64,000 bases of DNA from Limosilactobacillus secaliphilus (GTDB lineage Bacteria > Bacillota > Bacilli > Lactobacillales > Lactobacillaceae). How positions within the stretch are numbered: the stretch's first letter is position 1; each line of letters begins with the position of its first letter. The stretch spans positions 565,926 through 629,925 of the forward strand of contig NZ_JQBW01000010.1 in NCBI RefSeq assembly GCF_001437055.1. The letters are read 5' to 3'. A model generated the notes under the pieces. That model ran no database searches, had not been told where the DNA came from, and saw nothing but the letters and a program-made list of their open reading frames with translations. Positions 28,371-36,485 of the stretch are shown one piece after another. The translations under genes were made by a program, and so were the position numbers.

Positions 28371-29396
28371 CTAGTGCTGCTGTTCGAAGTAGTTTAAGCC
28401 CATTGCTTCCTTGACTTCATGCAAGGTTTGACTAGCAACTTCATTGGCCTTTTCCGAACCCTTCTGGAGCATGTCATAGATTGCCGGAATATCCTTGGCA
28501 AATTCCTGCCGCCGCTTGCGGATTGGTGACAGTTCTTCATCCAGGACATCAAAGAGGTAACGCTTGATCTTAACGTCACCCAGACCACCGGCACGGTAAT
28601 GGTCCTTCAATTCCTGAACCTTCTCCTTATCCTTGTCAAAGATGTCCAGGTAGGTGAAGACGACGTTGCCTTCGACCTTGCCGGGATCGTCAACGTGGAT
28701 GTGGTTAGGGTCAGTGAACATGGACATGACTTTCTTTCTCAGCGTGTCTTCGTCGTCGGACAGGTAGATGCAGTTGCCCAGCGACTTGCTCATCTTGGCA
28801 TTGCCGTCTAGACCAGGGATCCGGCCCTGACCCTTTGGCGGGAAGACACCTTCTGGCTCAACCAGCACTGGCCCGTAGATGGAGTTGAAGGAACGGACGA
28901 TTTCACGGGTCTGTTCCAGCATTGGCTCCTGGTCATCACCAACTGGAACCAGCTTAGCCTTGAAGGCAGTGATGTCGCAGGCCTGGCTTACTGGGTAGGT
29001 CAGAAATCCGGCCGGGATGGAGTGGTTGAAGTGCTTTTGCTGGATTTCCGACTTCACGGTTGGGTTCCGTTCCAGCCGGGAAACAGTTACCAGGTTCAGG
29101 TAGTACATGTTTAATTCGGACAAAGCCGGAATCTGGGATTGGACGTAGATGGTTGACTTCTTGGGATCCAGGCCCACAGCCAGGTAGTCCAAGGCCACTT
29201 GAATCAAGCTGCGCCGAATCTTTTCAGGGTCGCGGGCGTTGTCAGTCAAAGCTTGCTGGTCGGCAATCATGATGTAAGGGTCATACTTGCCGCTGTTTTG
29301 CATCTTTACCCGTTCGCGCAGGGAACCAACATAGTGTCCAATGTGAAGTTTGCCGGTTGGACGGTCACCGGTGAGAATAACTGTTTTTTCTGTCAT
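28371..29396 (-). CDS. trpS: Tryptophanyl-tRNA synthetase
   Basis: Class Ic synthetase with HIGH-type [13 protein letters not shown] and KMSKS in [12 protein letters not shown] place the start at ATG 29396 (MTEKTVIL) because AAGGATCG lies upstream; the longer frame to 29414 runs into the leader. 341 aa, normal. It is preceded by its own promoter and a Trp T-box, and lies downstream of tyrS on the same strand. Confidence 0.98.
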   Translation of the reverse strand: MTEKTVILTGDRPTGKLHIGHYVGSLRERVKMQNSGKYDPYIMIADQQALTDNARDPEKIRRSLIQVALDYLAVGLDPKKSTIYVQSQIPALSELNMYYLNLVTVSRLERNPTVKSEIQQKHFNHSIPAGFLTYPVSQACDITAFKAKLVPVGDDQEPMLEQTREIVRSFNSIYGPVLVEPEGVFPPKGQGRIPGLDGNAKMSKSLGNCIYLSDDEDTLRKKVMSMFTDPNHIHVDDPGKVEGNVVFTYLDIFDKDKEKVQELKDHYRAGGLGDVKIKRYLFDVLDEELSPIRKRRQEFAKDIPAIYDMLQKGSEKANEVASQTLHEVKEAMGLNYFEQQH

Positions 29397-29428
29397 TAAA
29401 ATCGATCCTTTCATGTGTCGGCGGTAAA

Positions 29429-29653
29429 GAAAAACGCCCTATTCCGCAATTGGAATAGGACGAATTACCGTGGTGCCACCTATTTTACGAGCCATGCCCG
29501 TCACTCATTGGAATATTCAACTACAAGCTGGCTTCCAATTCGTTCAACCGGGGGCCTCTTTCAGCGGGTCAAGACCTTCTCTGTTGGTGGCGTCACTACT
29601 ACTTTACCAGTGATTAATTGCTTTAATTATAAACTAGCTGGCTTTAAATACAA
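29429..29653 (-). promoter_or_regulatory. Promoter and tryptophan T-box riboswitch for trpS
   Basis: Promoter TTGTAT (29653-29648) and TATAAT (29631-29626) with 16-base spacing. The T-box core AGGTGGCACCACGG is at about 29481-29467; the terminator pairs CCTATTCC/GGAATAGG (29438-29459) and ends in T. The specifier TGG (29537-29535) sits in ACGAATTGGAAG. Stem I is short: about 44 bases from AGAGAA to TGG, with no full AG-bulge/apical module. The -35 lies 3 bases after the tyrS stop. Confidence 0.85.
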
Positions 29654-29655
29654 GC

Positions 29656-30906
29656 CTATTTGCTGACCTTGGCGAGGGTGAAGTGCTTCTTACCCTTGCG
29701 GATGACCACGAACTTGCCGTCAAAGTGATCGGCTGGGTTGATGGTTGCTTCGATGTCGGTCACTTTTTCGCCGTTGATGTGAATGGCGCCGTTCTTGACG
29801 TCTTCACGAGCTTGCCGACGTGATGGTTCCACGCCGTTGTCGACCAGCAGGTGAACGATATCGACTGGTTCGCTATCGATGTTGATCTGTGGAGTACCGT
29901 GGAAGGCCAATTCGACCTCATCAGTAGCCAGGTCTTGGATGTTGCCCTTGAAGAGGATCTGGGAAATCCGTTCAGCCTTCTTCATTTCATCTTCACCGTG
30001 GACAAACTTGGTAACTTCTTCAGCCAGGCGACGTTGTGCTTCCCGCTTCCAAGGTTCTTTCTTGACCTTTTCAGCCAAGTCGTTGATCTCTTCGTGGCTC
30101 AGGAAGGTGAAGTACTTCAGGTATTTAACCACGTCACGGTCGTCTTGGTTCAACCAGAATTGGTAGAACTCGAATGGGGTGGTCTTCTTTGGATCCAGCC
30201 AGATGGCGCCACCAGCGGTTTTACCGAACTTGGTACCGTCGGCCTTGACCATCAACGGAATGGTTAAACCAAAGGCCTTTGATTCAGGGTGCTTATCATG
30301 GATCAAGTTAACCCCGTCGACTAAGTTCCCCCATTGGTCGGCACCACCAACTTGCAGCTGAACGTCGTCGTTTTCGTACAGGTGCAAGAAGTCGATGGAT
30401 TGCAGGATCTGGTAAGAGAATTCGGTGAAGGAAATACCGTTCTTCAGGCGGCTGGCCACGGATTCACGGGACAGCATGGTGTTGATACTAAACAGCTTAC
30501 CGTAGTCCCGCAGGAAGGTCAGCAGGTCGATCTTGCTCAGCCAGTCGTAGTTGTCGACAATGTGGAAGTCCTTAGTGCCAAACAGGTGCTTCATCTGGGC
30601 GGTCAATGCCTTCTTGTTGTGGTCCAGCTTTTCTGGTGACAACAATTGCCGTTCCGTTTTACGGCCAGATGGGTCACCAATGAAGCCGGTCCCACCGCCG
30701 ATGATGATGTAAGGGTGGTGGCCAGCCAATTGGAATCGTTTCAACAGCATAAATGGAATCAAGTGACCAATGTGCAGCGAGTCACCGGTTGGGTCGGTCC
30801 CACAGTACAATGCAACCTTCTTCTCACTCAGCAGCTTGGTTAAACCGTCCAAGTCCGTGCATTGATTGATGGCCCCGCGCCATTTCAAATCTTCGATAAT
30901 ATCCAT
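29656..30906 (-). CDS. tyrS: Tyrosyl-tRNA synthetase
   Basis: Class Ic synthetase: LHIGHLIPFM is the HIGH motif, KFGKTAGGAIW the KMSKS-equivalent, and the C-terminus has an S4-like RNA-binding domain (PSRRQAREDVKNGAIHING). Start ATG 30906 (MDIIEDLKW) has GGAGG upstream; the frame reaching 30999 crosses the T-box and is not used. 416 aa, normal. No terminator fits between its stop and the trpS promoter. Confidence 0.98.
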   Translation of the reverse strand: MDIIEDLKWRGAINQCTDLDGLTKLLSEKKVALYCGTDPTGDSLHIGHLIPFMLLKRFQLAGHHPYIIIGGGTGFIGDPSGRKTERQLLSPEKLDHNKKALTAQMKHLFGTKDFHIVDNYDWLSKIDLLTFLRDYGKLFSINTMLSRESVASRLKNGISFTEFSYQILQSIDFLHLYENDDVQLQVGGADQWGNLVDGVNLIHDKHPESKAFGLTIPLMVKADGTKFGKTAGGAIWLDPKKTTPFEFYQFWLNQDDRDVVKYLKYFTFLSHEEINDLAEKVKKEPWKREAQRRLAEEVTKFVHGEDEMKKAERISQILFKGNIQDLATDEVELAFHGTPQINIDSEPVDIVHLLVDNGVEPSRRQAREDVKNGAIHINGEKVTDIEATINPADHFDGKFVVIRKGKKHFTLAKVSK

Positions 30907-30940
30907 TTTGTATCCTCCATTCGTAGCCTTGCGTAACGTA

Positions 30941-31186
30941 AAAAAATCCCAGGACCGATCGCTCAGTCCTGGGACGAATTTATCCGTGGTACCACCCATT
31001 TTCGTACGTTACGCGTACCTCATTGACGTGATTCATATAAGTGGCCAGGGTGACTAAGGCGTAATTCAGTCCGTGCTCTGTACTGGCTTGCAGCGGCCGC
31101 CAGTTTTCTGAAACGGGGAACACAGGCCTACTCGACCTCTCCTGGTAGTTATCCGTATTTAAACGCAATTCAGATTTCAAGTCAAG
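30941..31186 (-). promoter_or_regulatory. Promoter and tyrosine T-box riboswitch for tyrS
   Basis: Promoter TTGACT (31186-31181) and TTAAAT (31163-31158) with a 17-base spacer. Full Stem I with a middle helix (TGTGTTC/GAGCACG) and specifier TAC (31063-31061, Tyr) in GAATTACGCC. T-box core GGGTGGTACCACGG at 30997-30984. The terminator pairs TCCCAGGAC/GTCCTGGGA (30947-30974) before seven T on the minus strand. Confidence 0.9.
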
Positions 31187-31213
31187 CTGATCTTTAAAAA
31201 ATACGCTAAACGA

Positions 31214-31241
31214 TTGACAATGCGGCGGGATAGGGTATACT
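31214..31241 (+). promoter_or_regulatory. Promoter of the permease T-box
   Basis: TTGACA (31214-31219) and TATACT (31236-31241), spacer 16. It is back to back with the tyrS promoter, the two -35 boxes being 27 bases apart. Confidence 0.8.
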
Positions 31242-31428
31242 AAATGGCAACTTAAAACAAGCGGTCGACAGAGAAACCAAGATTTGCTGGAACTTGGTGA
31301 CGGTGAATGGCATTAAGAGAAAAATGGGGCGGTTCTCTTAGCGACCGTGAAGTGGCGGATGATGATCGTCCGCAATAAGGGTGGAACCGCGTGCAAACGT
31401 CCCTGGTAATTTACCAGGGACGTTTTTT
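31242..31428 (+). promoter_or_regulatory. T-box riboswitch, probably glycine, upstream of an amino acid permease
   Basis: T-box core AAGGGTGGAACCGCG (31377-31391) and a terminator pairing 31397-31409 with 31411-31423, then TTTTTT. The specifier is probably GGC (31309-31311): its context ATGGCATT resembles the known glyQS leader. Stem I is short, about 39 bases from AGAGAA to the codon, and lacks the usual AG-bulge/apical module. Hairpins AAGAGAA/TTCTCTT and GCGGA/TCCGC lie between specifier and T-box. Confidence 0.82.
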
Positions 31429-31453
31429 GTTTTCTAGGCGAAAGGAGAAGATT

Positions 31454-32803
31454 ATGGATCAACAAGACCAACAAAAGTTATCGCGCTCGCTAAAGAGTCG
31501 CCATATCACAATGATTGCGATCGGTGGGGCAATCGGGACGGGACTGTTCTTAGGCTCCGGTTCCGCCATCAAAGAGGCCGGTCCGTCCATCATTTTGACT
31601 TACCTGATCGTGGGGGTCTTCTGCTTCTTTATGATGCGGGCGCTGGGTGAACTCTTGCTAGCCGACCTGACCAAGCATTCATTCATCGATTCCATTCAGG
31701 AGTACTTGGGCGACCGGATGGGTTTCATCGCCGGTTGGATGTATTGGTCTTGCTGGCTTACCTTGGCCATGGCCGATCTGACAGCGACCGGGATTTACCT
31801 GCGTTATTGGTTTCCAGGCCTGCCGCAATGGGTGGGGCCCTTATCAATCATCGTCCTCTTGATGCTGATCAACATGGTCAACGTGGGCCTCTTTGGTGAA
31901 CTGGAAACGGCCTTTTCCTTAATTAAGATCTTTGCCATTGTGGCCTTGATCATTGTTGGTTTAGCAATGGTACTCTTCGGAACACCGACGGCCACCGGGC
32001 ACGCCAGCTTGTTAAACCTGGTCAACTATGGCGGCTTCTTCCCCAAAGGCTTCTTGGGCTTCCTCTTGTCGTTTCAGATGGTAGCTTTTGCCTTTGTCGG
32101 GATTGAAATGGTCGGCCTGACCGCGGGGGAGACCAAGAACCCCCAGCATGACATTCCCAAGGCTATCAACACCCTGCCGGTCCGGATCGGGCTCTTCTAC
32201 GTGGGCTCGATGCTGGCGATCATGGCCATCTACCCTTGGAACAAGATTCAAACCAGTTCCAGCCCCTTTGTCCAGGTTTTTGCCGGCATCGGAATTACCG
32301 GAGCGGCTGGGATCCTGAACTTCGTAGTATTGACGGCGGCCATGTCGGCAACCAACTCCGCGATCTTTTCAACCAGTCGCTCTTTGTATTCACTGGCAGA
32401 GGAGGGGCATGCCCCGGCCCGTTTCCGTAAATTAAGCAACAAAGCGGTACCCAATGCGGCCTTGCAATTTTCGTCCTTGATCCTATTGCTAGTAGTGATC
32501 TTGAATTACTTGATGCCGGCGGGGATTTTCGAAGTCATTTCCGGAGTTTCCACCATTAACTTCATCTTCGTGTGGATCTTTATCGCGGCCTGCCACTTGC
32601 GTTACCGGCGGATCCACCCACAGGGAGTGCCGGAATTCACGATGCCTGGTTACCCGTTGACGGATTGGGCGACAATCATCTTTTTCGCTGCGATCCTGGT
32701 TATCTTGGTATTCATTCCGTCCACCCAGATTTCACTACTGGTATCTTTGATCTTCATGGCGGCATTGTTTGTCGGTTATGGGCTTAACAAGAAACGCGAT
32801 TAA
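31454..32803 (+). CDS. APC-family amino acid permease, possibly glycine/D-alanine/D-serine type
   Basis: 449-aa transporter with about 12 hydrophobic segments. It begins with the amino acid transporter signature HITMIAIGGAIGTGLFLGSG and has the GETKNPQHDIPKAI loop (about 224-237) of the AAT family, which includes CycA, HisP and LysP. ATG 31454 follows AAAGGAG; the frame start at 31391 lies in the T-box. The Gly-like specifier in the leader points to a small neutral amino acid such as glycine; this is inference from the riboswitch, not from the protein. Confidence 0.85.
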   Translation: MDQQDQQKLSRSLKSRHITMIAIGGAIGTGLFLGSGSAIKEAGPSIILTYLIVGVFCFFMMRALGELLLADLTKHSFIDSIQEYLGDRMGFIAGWMYWSCWLTLAMADLTATGIYLRYWFPGLPQWVGPLSIIVLLMLINMVNVGLFGELETAFSLIKIFAIVALIIVGLAMVLFGTPTATGHASLLNLVNYGGFFPKGFLGFLLSFQMVAFAFVGIEMVGLTAGETKNPQHDIPKAINTLPVRIGLFYVGSMLAIMAIYPWNKIQTSSSPFVQVFAGIGITGAAGILNFVVLTAAMSATNSAIFSTSRSLYSLAEEGHAPARFRKLSNKAVPNAALQFSSLILLLVVILNYLMPAGIFEVISGVSTINFIFVWIFIAACHLRYRRIHPQGVPEFTMPGYPLTDWATIIFFAAILVILVFIPSTQISLLVSLIFMAALFVGYGLNKKRD

Positions 32804-32810
32804 TTAATTG

Positions 32811-32848
32811 AATCAGGCAACAGAAATTTTCTGTTGCCTGATTTTTTG
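32811..32848 (+). terminator. Terminator after the amino acid permease
   Basis: AATCAGGCAACAG and CTGTTGCCTGATT form a perfect 13-bp stem before TTTTT. Confidence 0.93.
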
Positions 32849-33129
32849 CTTAAAGTGGCTAGTTTATAAGACGGTAAAACGGTTAAATTGTTCGTCTTTT
32901 TAACGACAAAGCTGGTATACAACTTTTTATTGTTACAGCATTTACAAACAAAAGCGGGTGTGTTATAAAACTCTTAGGCTGTTTTACCAAACTTTAACGT
33001 CCTTGATGTAATCTTTGATAAAACGCTTTACAAGCGCTTCCATTTCCTTTATATTTAGAAGCGTAAGTTAGCATTAAGCTGACTAGCAATTATTTCTCTA
33101 TTTCTAGTTTTTAGGAAGGATGTTGTGGG
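32849..33129 (+). promoter_or_regulatory. Gene-free upstream region and promoter of the nucleoside operon
   Basis: A promoter is seen at TTTACA (33027-33032) and TATATT (33050-33055) with a 17-base spacer. The palindrome AAGCGCTT (33032-33039) lies in that spacer and is a partial cre match (11 of 14), suggesting CcpA or a related repressor. The rest (32850-33000) is AT-rich with no supported gene. Confidence 0.6.
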
Positions 33130-34329
33130 ATGTATGTACTAATTAACGTCCTTGGACTAGTAGTATTCTTGGGGATTTGTTTCCTACTGTCTAAGGATAA
33201 GAAAGCAATCAACTGGAAAGCCATTGCTATTATGGTTGTCCTGAACTTAGTGATTGCTTGGTTGCTGACTGGCTCCAAGGCTGGTCGTACTGGTGTTGAA
33301 GCAGCTGCCAACGGCTTCGTATGGTTGGTTGATGCTTCTGCAAAAGGTACGGTCTTCGCATTAGGTAGTTGGTACAATGTTAAGAACATGAACTTCATTT
33401 GTTCTGCACTGATGCCAATCCTGATGGTTGTACCACTGTTCGATATCTTGACCTACATCGGCTTCTTGCCATGGGTTATCAAGTGGATCGGTCGTGGCCT
33501 TTCCTTCATTACTGGTCAACCAAAGTTCGAATCATTCTTTGCCGTAGAAATGATGTTCTTAGGTAACACTGAAGTTCTGGCCGTTTCCGAACGTCAGTTG
33601 AACCAGATGTCCAAGGCTCGTAACCTGACTCTGGCCATGATGAGTATGTCATGTATCACTGCCGCTATGGTTGGTTCCTATGTTGAAATGATGCCTGGTC
33701 AATTCATTCTGACCGCTATTCCGATTAACATTGTGAACTCTTTGATCACCACTAGTCTGATGAACCCAGTTAAGGTTACGCCTGAAGAAGACGTCATCGT
33801 TGGTGTTTCTAAGGAAGGTGGCAAGCGTGAACCATTCTTCAGCTTCTTGGGTGACTCCATTCTGGGTGCCGGTAAGCTGATCCTGATCGTTATCGCTAAC
33901 GTTGTTGCCTTCGTTGCTTTGGCAGCTCTGATCGACAAGATCTTAGGCCTCTTCTGGAAGCCACTGTCATTGGAAAGCATCCTGGGTGTCATCATGTACC
34001 CATTCGCATGGTTAATGGGTCTGCACCCGCACGATGTTTGGATCCTTTCCCAAAACATGGGGATGAAGCTGGTTACCAACGAATTTGTTGTCATGGGTAG
34101 CATGAGCAGCAAGATTCACAGTTTCGATCCACACTTCCAAGCTGTTATGACCACGTTCGTAACTTCATTCGCTAACTTTGGTACTCTTGGTATGATCATC
34201 GGGGTCTTCAAGGGCTTAGTTGACGATGAAACTAACGATTACATTGCTCACAACATCATCTACCTGATCCTTTCTGGGATCCTGGTATCTCTGCTGTCCG
34301 CTGCAATGGTCGGCTTGTTCGTTTGGTAA
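33130..34329 (+). CDS. nupC: NupC-type concentrative nucleoside transporter
   Basis: CNT-family cation:nucleoside symporter of 399 aa with about 8-10 hydrophobic segments. The family core QPKFESFFAVEMMFLGNTEVLAVSERQL is recognisable (around residues 131-158). AGGAAGGA precedes the ATG. It is followed by a nucleoside hydrolase, so the pair would import ribonucleosides and split off the base. A cre-like site in the promoter spacer suggests catabolite control. Confidence 0.93.
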   Translation: MYVLINVLGLVVFLGICFLLSKDKKAINWKAIAIMVVLNLVIAWLLTGSKAGRTGVEAAANGFVWLVDASAKGTVFALGSWYNVKNMNFICSALMPILMVVPLFDILTYIGFLPWVIKWIGRGLSFITGQPKFESFFAVEMMFLGNTEVLAVSERQLNQMSKARNLTLAMMSMSCITAAMVGSYVEMMPGQFILTAIPINIVNSLITTSLMNPVKVTPEEDVIVGVSKEGGKREPFFSFLGDSILGAGKLILIVIANVVAFVALAALIDKILGLFWKPLSLESILGVIMYPFAWLMGLHPHDVWILSQNMGMKLVTNEFVVMGSMSSKIHSFDPHFQAVMTTFVTSFANFGTLGMIIGVFKGLVDDETNDYIAHNIIYLILSGILVSLLSAAMVGLFVW

Positions 34330-34342
34330 TATAATGAAGAAA

Positions 34343-34378
34343 GTAGGGGGACGCCTCTGTTGTTTCCCTGCTTTTTCT
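34343..34378 (+). terminator. Weak intergenic hairpin between nupC and iunH
   Basis: GTAGGG (34343-34348) pairs with CCCTGC (34366-34371) and is followed by TTTTTC. The stem is short, so partial read-through into the hydrolase gene is likely. A cre-like sequence, GTAAAGCGTTTTCA (12 of 14), follows at about 34389-34402. Confidence 0.55.
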
Positions 34379-34418
34379 TCAAAAGTTAGGTAAAGCGTTT
34401 TCATAAGGAGGAAAAGCT

Positions 34419-35339
34419 ATGACTACGAAGATTATTATGGATACTGACCCTGGTATTGATGACGCCGCCGCAATGACGATGGCCATCAACAGTCCTGAAT
34501 TGGATGTTAAGTTGATCACCGCCGTTGCTGGTAACGTTACGGTTGATAAGACCACTGCCAACGTTTTGAAGATTGTTCACTTCTTTGGCAAGGACAAGGA
34601 AATTCCGGTTGCTGAAGGGGCAAAGGCACCACTGATCAAGCACTTCGAAGATGCCGCACGGATTCACGGTGAATCTGGCATGGAAGGCTATGATTTCGGT
34701 ACCGACTATGGCAAGCCGATTAACAAGACGGCGGTTGAAGCTCTGCATGACGCCATCATGGCTGAAGATTCAGTGGTCTTAGTACCAACTGGTTCTTACA
34801 CCAACATCGCCCTGCTGTTCAAGGAATACCCAGAAGTTAAGTCTCACATTTCTAAGATCGTAGCCATGGGTGGTTCCATCTCAGGTGGTAACATGACTTC
34901 CGCTGCTGAATTCAACGTCTTCACCGACCCACATGCCGCTGAAATCATGTACAAGTCCGGTGTGCCGATCGTTACGGTAGGCCTGGACGTTACCTTGAAG
35001 GCTCTGTTGACCAACGACAGCCTGAACAAGCTGAAGGACATGAACGAAACTGGTAAGATGCTTTACGGTCTGATCAGTCACTACAACGACATGTCTGGTG
35101 GTGCTAATGGCCGGCCAATGCACGATGTCAACACCATCTTCTACCTGCTCCACCCAGAAGCATTTACCACTAAGAAGATGTGGATCGACATCCAGACTGA
35201 TGGTCCAGCAATTGGCTGCATGGTCGGCGACATCCGTGGTGCATACCACGATGGCAAGACCAACGCTGAAGTTTGTGTCGACATTGATGCCGACTTCTTC
35301 AACAAGTGGTTCGTTGACCAAGTCAGCAAGATGAAATAA
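34419..35339 (+). CDS. Ribonucleoside hydrolase (IunH/RihB family)
   Basis: Hydrolyses the N-glycosidic bond of nucleosides to give base and ribose. The Ca-binding motif DTDPGIDDAAAM is at residues 8-19, with further family sequence VPTGSYTNIALLFKEYP, MGGS, EFNVFTDPHAAEIM and MHDVNTIFYLLHPEAF. 306 aa, normal. AAGGAGGAAAAG precedes the ATG. Its place after nupC fits scavenging of uridine, inosine or others; base preference cannot be told. Confidence 0.93.
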   Translation: MTTKIIMDTDPGIDDAAAMTMAINSPELDVKLITAVAGNVTVDKTTANVLKIVHFFGKDKEIPVAEGAKAPLIKHFEDAARIHGESGMEGYDFGTDYGKPINKTAVEALHDAIMAEDSVVLVPTGSYTNIALLFKEYPEVKSHISKIVAMGGSISGGNMTSAAEFNVFTDPHAAEIMYKSGVPIVTVGLDVTLKALLTNDSLNKLKDMNETGKMLYGLISHYNDMSGGANGRPMHDVNTIFYLLHPEAFTTKKMWIDIQTDGPAIGCMVGDIRGAYHDGKTNAEVCVDIDADFFNKWFVDQVSKMK

Positions 35340-35390
35340 TTGTATTTAACGAAATAAAACCCGCGTTTCTTGATTGAGAAACAGGTAGTC

Positions 35391-35440
35391 AAGTGCCTCA
35401 TAATTGTTAGCGTTTGCTAATGACTATGGGGCACTTTTTT
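35391..35440 (+). terminator. Strong terminator/attenuator abutting the esterase RBS
   Basis: A long hairpin with outer arms AAGTGCCTCATA and TATGGGGCACTT and inner TTAGC/GCTAA, followed by TTTTTT (35435-35440). The ribosome binding site GGAGGG of the next gene begins at 35441, with no room for a promoter in between. Confidence 0.85.
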
Positions 35441-35452
35441 GGAGGGAAAGCA

Positions 35453-36415
35453 ATGAGTGAACACATTTTGACGCAAGCGCAGTTATCACAGATGCCGGCT
35501 GATTTTGTCGAACCTTTGAAGCAGTCCTTAGCCGCTTTTCCGGTGGCAACGAATCAGCCAGCGGGCATGCAGACCCTGCACGTCAACCTGCAGCCAACTT
35601 ATCCCACTGTTTTGCAGGACGTGGTCTACGCGACGAAGGACGATTTTGCTTTGCACTTGAACATTATCGAACCGGCCAATGCCAATGGTGATCGGTGCTT
35701 TCCGTTGATCATGTGGGTGCAGGGATCCGGTTTTCAAAAGCAGCGTTTGGGAATCCACCTGGCGCATATGATCGAACTGGCGCGGGCCGGCTACGTGGTT
35801 GCAATGGTCGAGTACCGTTATGCGCCTAAGTGGGCCTTCCCTGTCCAAGTCCGGGATCTGAATTCGGCGACCCGCTTTATGCTGCAGCATGCCGACCAGT
35901 ACCATGTTGATCCGCATCATTATGGCGCTTGGGGTGAATCGTCAGGCGCGCATACGGTCGTGCTGGCCAGTGTGACGACGAATGAGCAATTCTTCAGTGA
36001 TGAGCCGATTGACCAGTCCCCACTGAAGTACCAAGCCTGCATTGACTTTTATGGGCCAACAGATATCAGCCGGATGAACAAGGTTCCGTCCACCCAAGAC
36101 CATGTCACTGCTCACAGCTTTGAAGGCCAGTTCCTGGGCGGCAAGGCGGTTTATGACCATCCGGAACTGGTTCAGCAGGCCAACCCCATCCATTACTTAT
36201 CAGATAACGCACCGGTCCCGCCGTTCTTGATCATGCATGGCGACAAGGACCGGATCGTCCCCTTTGAACAAAGCTGCCTGCTTTACTCCGCCTTGCAAAA
36301 GCACCAGCTGCCGGCCAGTTTCTACCGGATTGCCGGCAGTGACCACGCGACGGATGCCTTCTTCACTCCCGCCACTTGGCAGATCGTCAAACAGTTCCTG
36401 CAAGCAACACTCTAA
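35453..36415 (+). CDS. Alpha/beta-hydrolase, carboxylesterase-type (BD-FAE-like)
   Basis: 320-aa cytoplasmic serine hydrolase. The nucleophile is in GAWGESSGAHTV, the acid in HGDKDRIVPF and the histidine in AGSDHATDAFF. The oxyanion region reads MWVQGSGFQKQR where most relatives have HGGG. Such enzymes often cleave acetyl or feruloyl groups from plant sugars; the exact substrate is unknown. The start ATG 35453 follows GGAGGG; earlier ATGs at 35414 lie in the terminator. It has to be transcribed through the hairpin at 35391. Confidence 0.85.
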   Translation: MSEHILTQAQLSQMPADFVEPLKQSLAAFPVATNQPAGMQTLHVNLQPTYPTVLQDVVYATKDDFALHLNIIEPANANGDRCFPLIMWVQGSGFQKQRLGIHLAHMIELARAGYVVAMVEYRYAPKWAFPVQVRDLNSATRFMLQHADQYHVDPHHYGAWGESSGAHTVVLASVTTNEQFFSDEPIDQSPLKYQACIDFYGPTDISRMNKVPSTQDHVTAHSFEGQFLGGKAVYDHPELVQQANPIHYLSDNAPVPPFLIMHGDKDRIVPFEQSCLLYSALQKHQLPASFYRIAGSDHATDAFFTPATWQIVKQFLQATL

Positions 36416-36430
36416 AATACTCTGAAAAAA

Positions 36431-36470
36431 AGCACTCCGTTGGCCGATGATGGTTAGCGGAGTGTTTCTG
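36431..36470 (-). terminator. Hairpin between the esterase and LacI regulator genes
   Basis: CACTCCGTT (36433-36441) pairs with AGCGGAGTG (36456-36464). T-rich and A-rich flanks fit a terminator shared by the two convergent genes. Confidence 0.7.
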
Positions 36471-36485
36471 TCTGGGGATTGTTAT

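Noticed and set aside
35407..35420. TTAGC/GCTAA palindrome before the esterase, like the TGCTAAA array
   Set aside because: It is the inner stem of the long terminator hairpin at 35391-35440, which explains its symmetry.
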